This document shows positions 58,301-64,000 of a stretch of 64,000 nt of DNA, piece after piece. A program made the translations under genes and the position numbers. Source of the stretch: Porticoccaceae bacterium. Its GTDB lineage: Bacteria > Pseudomonadota > Gammaproteobacteria > Pseudomonadales > Porticoccaceae. Where the stretch lies: the NCBI GenBank assembly GCA_018069525.1, contig JAGPUQ010000004.1, positions 1 to 64,000 of the forward strand. Direction: 5' to 3'. The notes beneath the pieces are model-generated. The model saw nothing but the letters and a program-made list of their open reading frames with translations. It was not told where the DNA came from and made no database searches. The stretch's first letter is position 1; every line of letters begins with the position of its first letter.

Positions 58301-59854
58301 ATGGCACACGGTCCCGCTAAAGGTATTGGTCGCTGGCTTTTTGCCACTAACCACAAAGACATCGGCACAATGTACCTGTGGTTTAGTTTCGCAATGTTTT
58401 TGCTCGGTGGTTTTTTCGCGATGGTGATTCGCGCTGAACTGTTCGAGCCGGGTATGCAAATTATTAAACCCGAATTTTTTAATCAGATGACCACCATGCA
58501 TGGTTTGATTATGGTGTTTGGTGCCATCATGCCGGCGTTTGTGGGTTTGGCGAACTGGCTGATCCCGATGCAAATCGGTGCGCCAGATATGGCCTTGCCG
58601 CGCATGAATAACCTGAGCTTCTGGATTTTGCCGTTTGGCTTTGCCCTGTTGGCTTCTACCTTGTTTATGGAAGGTGGCGCGCCTAACTTCGGTTGGACGT
58701 TCTACGCGCCGTTATCGACTACTTACGCACCACCCACCGTTAACTTCTTTATTTTCGGTATTCACATTATTGGCGCGTCCTCGATTATGGGCTCGATTAA
58801 TATTGTTTCTACCATTCTCAATCTGCGTGCTCCCGGCATGACCTTGATGAAAATGCCACTGTTCGCGTGGACCTGGTTGATTACCGCCTTTCTGTTGATT
58901 GCGGTGATGCCGGTACTGGCGGGCGCGGTCACCATGATGTTGATGGACATTAATTTCGGCACCAGCTTCTTTAATGCCGCTGGTGGCGGAGACCCGGTGT
59001 TGTTCCAGCACGTGTTCTGGTTCTTCGGTCACCCCGAGGTGTACATCATCATCATTCCAGCCTTTGGCGTGATCTCGGCGATTATCCCCACCTTTAGTCG
59101 CAAGCCCTTGTTTGGTTATTCATCGATGGTTTATGCCACCTCCGCGATTGCGATTTTGTCCTTCGTGGTTTGGGCTCACCATATGTTCACCGTGGGTATG
59201 CCGCTGGCAGGCGAGCTGTACTTTATGTACGCCACCCTGCTGATTGCTGTACCGACGGGCGTGAAGGTGTTTAACTGGATCAGCACCATGTTCCGCGGTG
59301 CGATCACTTACGAAACTCCGATGTTGTTCGCCATTGCCTTTGTGATCTTGTTTACGCTGGGCGGCTTTACCGGCTTGATGCTGGCCATTGCACCGGCGGA
59401 TATTCAGTATCACGATAGTTATTTTGTGGTCGCGCACTTCCACTATGTAATGGTTGCGGGTGCGGTGTTCTCTATGACCGCTGCGGTGTACTACTGGCTG
59501 CCCAAGTGGTGTGGCCGTATGTACAACGAAGCACTGGGTAAAACTCAGTTCTGGATTTCGTTTATTGGTTTCAACGTAACCTTCTTCCCGCAGCACTTCC
59601 TGGGTTTGGCGGGTATGCCGCGTCGCTACGCCGACTACTCGTTGCAGTTTACCGATTGGAACATGGTATCCAGCGTTGGTGCATTTATTTACGGAGCGTC
59701 GCAGTTGTTGTTCCTTTACAACGTGATTAGCACGATTCGATCTGGCGAAAAAACCGACGATCCCAAAGTGTGGGAAGGCGCAGAAGGCCTGGAGTGGACT
59801 TTGCCCACACCGGCACCCTTCCATACGTTTTCAACGCCACCGGACGTTAAGTAG
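58301..59854 (+). CDS. coxA: Cytochrome c oxidase subunit I
   Basis: A 517-residue, twelve-helix haem-copper oxidase subunit. The CuB and cross-link motif HPEVYI lies in FWFFGHPEVYIIIIPAFG, the haem ligands in TTMHGLIMVFG and HDSYFVVAHFHYVM, and the K-channel and D-channel regions are conserved. Starts with the aa3-type GRWLFATNHKDIGTMYL. GGGGAGG precedes the ATG. Catalytic centre for oxygen reduction and proton pumping. Confidence 0.97.
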   Translation: MAHGPAKGIGRWLFATNHKDIGTMYLWFSFAMFLLGGFFAMVIRAELFEPGMQIIKPEFFNQMTTMHGLIMVFGAIMPAFVGLANWLIPMQIGAPDMALPRMNNLSFWILPFGFALLASTLFMEGGAPNFGWTFYAPLSTTYAPPTVNFFIFGIHIIGASSIMGSINIVSTILNLRAPGMTLMKMPLFAWTWLITAFLLIAVMPVLAGAVTMMLMDINFGTSFFNAAGGGDPVLFQHVFWFFGHPEVYIIIIPAFGVISAIIPTFSRKPLFGYSSMVYATSAIAILSFVVWAHHMFTVGMPLAGELYFMYATLLIAVPTGVKVFNWISTMFRGAITYETPMLFAIAFVILFTLGGFTGLMLAIAPADIQYHDSYFVVAHFHYVMVAGAVFSMTAAVYYWLPKWCGRMYNEALGKTQFWISFIGFNVTFFPQHFLGLAGMPRRYADYSLQFTDWNMVSSVGAFIYGASQLLFLYNVISTIRSGEKTDDPKVWEGAEGLEWTLPTPAPFHTFSTPPDVK

Positions 59855-59862
59855 GCTAAGTT

Positions 59863-60504
59863 ATGGCGACCAATCCAGTTAGAAAAACTGCTGTATGGCT
59901 GTTGTTCGGCGGGATTGGTATGTTCTGTTTTGCCTTGTTTGTGCTGCCGCCACTGTACGATGTGTTTTGTGAGATCACCGGTCTCGGTGGTAAAACTTCT
60001 GGGCCCTATACTCAGGAGCAAGGGGCTCAGCAGAACGGGGCTCAGCAAAATGGTACGGAGCAAAGACCGGTCGACCTGGAGCGCGTAGTAAAGGTGCAGT
60101 TCGTCGCCACCAACAATGGCGCGATGCCCTGGGAATTTAAGCCCCTTGTCCAGGAAGTGAAAGTACATCCGGGGCAAGCGCAAAAAGTGGCGTTTTATGC
60201 ACGCAACGCCACTCGACGAGATATGGTGGCCCAGGCAATTCCCAGCGTAACGCCGATTAGCGCGGCAAAATTTTTGCACAAGACCGAATGTTTTTGTTTT
60301 AACAATCAGCCCCTAAAGGCGGGCGAATCAGCGGATTTTCCACTGGTGTTTTTTATCGACGCCGAGCTGCCCAGGACCGTGAACACGATTACGCTCTCCT
60401 ACACTTTGTTTGATATCACTAAGCAAGGTACGGAACAAAAAGCAGAGCAAAGTACCGGAAAAAATACAGAACAGGATGCGCCCCCACTGGCCGCTGTACT
60501 TTAA
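59863..60504 (+). CDS. ctaG: Cytochrome c oxidase assembly protein CtaG (Cox11)
   Basis: A 213-residue copper chaperone that delivers CuB to subunit I. The N-terminal membrane helix is followed by the periplasmic domain with the copper-binding ECFCFNNQPLKAGES and PLVFFIDAELP. The protein has a Q/G/N-rich insert after YDVFCEITGLGGKTSG, encoded by a 15-bp tandem duplication (60022-60051), and a Q/E-rich C-terminal tail. Eight bases after coxA, so co-transcribed. Confidence 0.93.
   Translation: MATNPVRKTAVWLLFGGIGMFCFALFVLPPLYDVFCEITGLGGKTSGPYTQEQGAQQNGAQQNGTEQRPVDLERVVKVQFVATNNGAMPWEFKPLVQEVKVHPGQAQKVAFYARNATRRDMVAQAIPSVTPISAAKFLHKTECFCFNNQPLKAGESADFPLVFFIDAELPRTVNTITLSYTLFDITKQGTEQKAEQSTGKNTEQDAPPLAAVL
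60022..60051 (+). repeat. 15-bp tandem duplication in ctaG
   Basis: GGGGCTCAGCAGAAC is followed by GGGGCTCAGCAAAAT, two units in frame, giving GAQQN-GAQQN in the linker after the membrane helix. Confidence 0.85.
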
Positions 60505-60574
60505 TTTAAGTATTAATTAAACATTACGATTAACTGAGTGAATTGTCGCGACGCGGCATTTGAGGAGAAATAAC

Positions 60575-61507
60575 ATGTCATCTGAGAGCAACTACTACGT
60601 TCCAGAGAAAAGCGTACTTCCATTTGCAGCAGCGACTGGCTTGGGGATTATGGCTCTGGGCGCGGGGCTAGCGGTGCAGGGCAAAACCCCACTGATTTTA
60701 TTGCTCGGTTTGATGATGATCGCGGTAGTGTTGTTTTTCTGGTTCAGCACCGTCATTCAGGAAAATATGGACGGTTTGCCCAGCGCGCAATTAAAGCGTT
60801 CTTATGTCATGGGCATGGGCTGGTTTATTTTTTCTGAAGTGATGTTTTTCGCCGCTTTTTTTGGCGCACTTTTTTATGTACGAGTATTCGCAGTGCCCTG
60901 GTTGGGCGGCGAAGCGGCTATCCCGCTGATAGATGATTTTAATAGCGAGGCGGCTTCAACCAATGCGCTGCTGTGGGAAGGTTTTAAAGCGGAATGGCCG
61001 CTGATGATAAACCCGGACCAGGTGGCTGGCGGAAGCACCTTTGTTGGCCCAGAGCACAGCATGAGTTTTCCTGGATGGGCGAACTGGTACCACTGGTTGC
61101 CGTTGTGGAACACTATTGTGCTGTTGACCTCTAGCTGGACGGTGCATGTTGCCCACCACGCGATAAAGCATAACAATCGCGCCAAATTTCAGCGCTGGCT
61201 CGGCATTACGGTGGCCCTAGGTGTTATCTTCCTGTACTTGCAGTACGCGGAATATCACGAAGCTTATGTTGAAATGGGCTTGACGCTAGAGAGCGGTATC
61301 TACGGTACCACCTTCTTTATGTTGACCGGCTTTCACGGTTTCCATGTTGCGATGGGCACGTTTATGTTGTTTGTCCAGTTCATGCGTTCCTTCAAGGGCC
61401 ATTTTAAATCGGATGATCAATTTGGCTTTGAAGCCTCGTCCTGGTACTGGCATTTTGTTGACGTGGTCTGGTTTGGACTGTTTATCTTCGTTTATATCCT
61501 GTCCTGA
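60575..61507 (+). CDS. coxC: Cytochrome c oxidase subunit III
   Basis: A 310-residue, seven-helix subunit. YYVPEKSVLPFAAATGLGIM at the N terminus and TGFHGFHVAMGTFMLFVQFMRS plus WYWHFVDVVWFGLFIFVYI at the C terminus are the COX3 signatures. It is longer than the usual 270-295 residues because of an insert after the third helix (around AAIPLIDDFNSEAASTNALL). ATG 60575 has GAGGAGA upstream. Final gene of the operon; followed by a terminator. No DUF2970 gene, often found next to ctaG, is present. Confidence 0.95.
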   Translation: MSSESNYYVPEKSVLPFAAATGLGIMALGAGLAVQGKTPLILLLGLMMIAVVLFFWFSTVIQENMDGLPSAQLKRSYVMGMGWFIFSEVMFFAAFFGALFYVRVFAVPWLGGEAAIPLIDDFNSEAASTNALLWEGFKAEWPLMINPDQVAGGSTFVGPEHSMSFPGWANWYHWLPLWNTIVLLTSSWTVHVAHHAIKHNNRAKFQRWLGITVALGVIFLYLQYAEYHEAYVEMGLTLESGIYGTTFFMLTGFHGFHVAMGTFMLFVQFMRSFKGHFKSDDQFGFEASSWYWHFVDVVWFGLFIFVYILS

Positions 61508-61527
61508 TTTTAGTATAGGAAGTACGC

Positions 61528-61555
61528 AAAAACGGCCAGTAATACTGGCCGTTTT
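61528..61555. terminator. Bidirectional terminator between coxC and the DUF2909 gene
   Basis: AAAACGGCCAGT-AAT-ACTGGCCGTTTT, a 12-bp perfect stem with a three-base loop, A tract on the left and T tract on the right, 21 bases after coxC. Confidence 0.92.
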
Positions 61556-61578
61556 AGTCTGTGAGAAGTACGAAAAAT

Positions 61579-61842
61579 TTAGTTAGGTTTGTCTGGAGTC
61601 GTCGGCGCCACTTGCTCTGGATGTAATTGTCGATCCCAGGGTGCGGTGCTATTTAAACGACCGCTGGCCAAGCCGTAGATGATGGCGATAACCAGGGCGC
61701 TGGCCAAACAAACTCGGATACCCAGGGCGTACAGCGTGCGCTTATTGCTGTTGCCCGTATCTCTTAATAGAAACACCAGCCCGCTACTGAGGCTGATGAG
61801 TACACCGATAAACAGGATGACGATCAGAATTTTTAGCCACAT
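61579..61842 (-). CDS. DUF2909-family twin transmembrane protein
   Basis: An 87-residue protein with two membrane helices (ILIVILFIGVLISLSSGLVFLL and VCLASALVIAIIYGLASG). The LSSGLVFLLRD motif is typical of DUF2909, a family found beside cytochrome oxidase assembly genes in pseudomonads and relatives. ATG at 61842 is chosen; a GTG at 61854 is in frame. Transcribed opposite to its neighbours. Function unknown. Confidence 0.82.
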   Translation of the reverse strand: MWLKILIVILFIGVLISLSSGLVFLLRDTGNSNKRTLYALGIRVCLASALVIAIIYGLASGRLNSTAPWDRQLHPEQVAPTTPDKPN

Positions 61843-61922
61843 AGGGATGCTCACAAGGTTAGGCGTCGAATTGAGCGGGCTATTTAAGCATAAATGCTTG
61901 CTTGGGAGGCAGTAGAGCGGAA

Positions 61923-62792
61923 ATGAGCAACCTAAAAATACCCGAGCAAACGCTCTCCTCCCCCGCCTTTAAGTGGCGTTGGAATGTTGGACTATTGATA
62001 TTTGCCGGAATATTTTTACCGCTCACTTTAACGCTTGGGGTGTGGCAGCTACACCGCGCAGACCAAAAGCGCGAGATGTTGGCTGAACACGAGCAACGCC
62101 GACAGGCAGACCCGGTCGCGCTTGCAACGCTCCAGCCAGGAGATGATCATCAGTATCGTCGCGTGGAAGTCAGCGGCCAGCCCGATGGAGAACGTTATTT
62201 TTTATTGGATAACCGCACTCGTAATGGGCGCTCCGGATACGAAGTATTATGGCCGGTAAAAACCGCAGCGGGAAAATGGGTGCTGGTTAATCGCGGCTGG
62301 ATTGCTGGCGGTTTGGATCGCCGAGAGTTGCCGAAAGTGCCTGGGTTTGAAACGCCGGAAGTTACGGCGTCGGGCGCGGACGAATATCTACTGGAAGGCT
62401 ATTTATACCGGAGCAAAGGTAAGGCGCTGGTTCTGGGGCAGGAAGAAAAAGTGAATGGCTGGCCCCAGGTGATTCAGCAAGTAGATATGGCGCTACTGGA
62501 AAGTCGCTTCGGGGCGACGCTGTTTCCCTACGTGTTAAGGCAAGAAGCCAGTCGGCAAGCTATGTGGAAAGAAACACGGCAAGTAACGCAGCAACGAACA
62601 TCACAAAAAGTGCCCAGCAACGAGTTAAAAACCGGGTGGATTATTGTTAATGTTCTGCCCGAGAAACATACCGCTTATGCGGTGCAGTGGTTTGCGATGG
62701 CCTTGGCTTTGTTGATATTAACCTTGGTCAGCAATTCGAATCTACATGAATGCTTACAGTACCGACGCGGGGCAACAAAGAGTGACGGATAA
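61923..62792 (+). CDS. SURF1-family cytochrome oxidase assembly protein
   Basis: A 289-residue assembly factor with one helix near each end. LGVWQLHRADQKREML, followed by YRRVEVSGQPDGERYFLLDNRTRNGRSGYEVLWPV and VLVNRGWIAGG, is the SURF1 (Shy1) pattern; ends with HTAYAVQWFAMALALLILTLV. SURF1 helps insert haem a into subunit I. ATG 61923 is used; the frame extends to a TTG at 61902. The next reading frame could overlap its 3' end by 47 bases if it began at 62746. Confidence 0.92.
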   Translation: MSNLKIPEQTLSSPAFKWRWNVGLLIFAGIFLPLTLTLGVWQLHRADQKREMLAEHEQRRQADPVALATLQPGDDHQYRRVEVSGQPDGERYFLLDNRTRNGRSGYEVLWPVKTAAGKWVLVNRGWIAGGLDRRELPKVPGFETPEVTASGADEYLLEGYLYRSKGKALVLGQEEKVNGWPQVIQQVDMALLESRFGATLFPYVLRQEASRQAMWKETRQVTQQRTSQKVPSNELKTGWIIVNVLPEKHTAYAVQWFAMALALLILTLVSNSNLHECLQYRRGATKSDG

Positions 62793-62820
62793 CGAAATAA
62801 AGAGCGAAACAAAGAACGAA

Positions 62821-63450
62821 ATGAATAAAGTGAAGAACACCAGCTGGTTAAAGCGTAATTTTCCTCTGCTGCTGATTATAGCTACGGTGACCGTGGTATT
62901 AGTGGCGGGTTTTGTGTTGTTGCCGCGCTCGGAGGAAGGCAAAATACGCTTGCTCGAGCAGCTGGGCACCAGTAATCAGGGCGTGCTAATTAAGCCTCTG
63001 GCTGTGGTCACTGAGCTTGCCCTTCTCGATGTCGAAGGCAAGCCCTGGGCTTTGGATGAACAAGCCGTCAAATGGCGCTTGTTGATTCCGGTGGCTGCTC
63101 CCTGTGCAGAGGCCTGCCGTGAAGCGATCCATTTGATCCGGCAAGTGCATGTTCGCCTGGATAAAAAATCCCATCGCGTTGAGCGTGTGCTGCTCAATCT
63201 GGATGGTGCTCTCGACGACGACACCAAAACCTTGCTGGCGCGGGATTATCGCTATGTGAAAGTGATCAACGGCCGCCGTGTAGAGTTTGAACAAGTGCTG
63301 GCCCAGACTAATGCTCACTGGCGGCCAGAGCAAGTGCAGATTTTTGTGGTCGATCAACAGGGTGCGGCAATGATGTTTTATACTGCCGAGCACAGTGGTG
63401 GTCAAATATTGGCAGACCTGCGCCACTTGCTGAAATATTCGCCGGAGTAG
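62821..63450 (+). CDS. Membrane-anchored protein with a Sco-like CxxxC motif
   Basis: A 209-residue protein, not clearly recognised. An N-terminal anchor (NFPLLLIIATVTVVLVAGFVLL) precedes a soluble domain that could have a thioredoxin-like fold: APCAEACREAIHLIRQVHVRL has the CxxxC seen in Sco1 copper chaperones, followed by VERVLLNLDG and IFVVDQQGAAMMFY. A histidine at the usual third Sco copper ligand was not clearly located. Its position between surf1 and ctaA suggests an oxidase assembly or thiol-redox role. A start at 62746 is possible; 62821 avoids overlap with surf1. Confidence 0.65.
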   Translation: MNKVKNTSWLKRNFPLLLIIATVTVVLVAGFVLLPRSEEGKIRLLEQLGTSNQGVLIKPLAVVTELALLDVEGKPWALDEQAVKWRLLIPVAAPCAEACREAIHLIRQVHVRLDKKSHRVERVLLNLDGALDDDTKTLLARDYRYVKVINGRRVEFEQVLAQTNAHWRPEQVQIFVVDQQGAAMMFYTAEHSGGQILADLRHLLKYSPE

Positions 63451-63455
63451 TCGCT

Positions 63456-64000
63456 ATGTCACTGGGCAATACACCAGGATCACAGATAAGGCTGTTTAAT
63501 TTGCCGAAAAACCGGAAACAGGGTTTTCGCCTGGCTTTGGCGGCAACCTGTTTGGCGGTGGTGGTGGTGGTATTGGGTGCGTTTACCCGTCTGGTTGATG
63601 CCGGTTTAGGTTGCCCCGATTGGCCCGGTTGTTATGGGCACGTGTTGTGGCCCGATAGCGCAGCAGAAATTGCTGTCGCCGAAACCCGGTTTCCCGACGC
63701 TCCGGTAGCGACGGATAAAACCTGGCCGGAAATGGTACACCGCTATTTTGCCGGAACCCTCGGTCTGTTTATTGCCGCTTTGGCGCTGCTGGCCTGGCGA
63801 CATCGGGAGGCCCGAGGCTTCCCCTTTCGGCTGCCGATGTTTTTATTATTTTTGGTTGTGTGGCAAGCATTGTTTGGTATGTGGACGGTGACACTCAAGC
63901 TGTGGCCACAAGTGGTGACGGCTCATTTGTTGGGTGGCGTCAGTATTTTGTCCTTGCTCTGGTTGTTAACGGTACGCCTCGATGATCAGCGTTGGCAGGT
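63456..64000 (+). CDS. ctaA: Haem A synthase (CtaA/COX15), 3' end outside the window
   Basis: The first 181 residues of a COX15/CtaA haem A synthase, which oxidises haem O to haem A for the oxidase. The translation gives LGAFTRLVDAGLGCPDWPGCYG, the family hallmark, then MVHRYFAG and VTAHLLGG with the haem-ligand histidines. The frame is open to the last base of the window. ATG 63456 follows the Sco-like gene by five bases. Confidence 0.93.
   Translation, partial: MSLGNTPGSQIRLFNLPKNRKQGFRLALAATCLAVVVVVLGAFTRLVDAGLGCPDWPGCYGHVLWPDSAAEIAVAETRFPDAPVATDKTWPEMVHRYFAGTLGLFIAALALLAWRHREARGFPFRLPMFLLFLVVWQALFGMWTVTLKLWPQVVTAHLLGGVSILSLLWLLTVRLDDQRWQ

Noticed and set aside
62746-62820. An upstream start for the Sco-like gene that would overlap surf1
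   Set aside because: No ribosome binding site and a low-complexity K/E/N stretch; the start at 62821 leaves a normal anchor and no overlap.

Overview
The window is a contiguous stretch of a gammaproteobacterial chromosome around the replication origin. The gene content points to a free-living, aerobic, probably marine bacterium related to the pseudomonads and Cellvibrionales. Evidence for this is dnaA-dnaN-recF-gyrB, rpmH-rnpA-yidD-yidC-mnmE, mnmG-rsmG-parA-parB and atpIBEFHAGDC in one block, a FabY-like ketoacyl synthase, a HexR-like regulator, glycolate oxidase, and a caa3-type cytochrome c oxidase operon. The placement rests on protein motifs read by eye; no species is claimed. No tRNA, rRNA, CRISPR array, prophage or insertion sequence was recognised.

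Layout. 1-6.9 kb is accessory: the tail of a TPR protein, a minus-strand cluster (alpha/beta hydrolase, carboxymuconolactone-decarboxylase-like protein, MetY, SnoaL-like protein), an orphan TRAP permease pair, and a secreted metallo-beta-lactamase-fold hydrolase. 7-11.4 kb holds glyQ-glyS-gmhB-plsC, followed by a small charged orphan gene. 11.8-23 kb is entirely minus strand: rpmH, rnpA, yidD, yidC, mnmE, then dnaA, dnaN, recF, gyrB. 23.6-40 kb is entirely plus strand: mnmG, rsmG, parA, parB, the complete ATP synthase operon, glmU, glmS and a stand-alone trpB-like gene. 40-44.2 kb is glcDEF on the minus strand. 44.4-56.7 kb is mixed: an LLM flavin oxidoreductase, a glyoxalase-II-like hydrolase, a methyltransferase, an NTF2-like protein, a DUF442 phosphatase-like protein, a HexR-type regulator, uvrD, an orphan TRAP binding protein, a GlxA-type regulator, fabY, a gamma carbonic anhydrase and yheV. 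57-64 kb is the cytochrome oxidase and haem A assembly region (coxB, coxA, ctaG, coxC, DUF2909, surf1, an Sco-like gene, ctaA).

Most notable points. (1) Compared with the familiar pseudomonad order, the rpmH-rnpA-yidD-yidC-mnmE block is inverted. That leaves two AT-rich, DnaA-box-bearing intergenic regions about 4.5 kb apart (18.45-18.86 kb and 22.97-23.62 kb), each of which looks like an origin. Transcription diverges at the second one. (2) Two perfect 16-bp parS palindromes lie inside recF, read in different frames; one sits in an unusually long RecF tail. (3) The TRAP permease pair and the TRAP binding protein belong to matching families but are 46 kb apart. (4) Several core genes (yidD, parA, ctaG) carry short in-frame tandem repeats.

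Several starts were moved from the longest open frame to a codon with a better ribosome binding site or family alignment. Non-ATG starts are proposed for dnaA, parA, recF, yidD, glyQ, plsC, dctM, atpI, atpF, atpG, glmU and the HexR-type gene.
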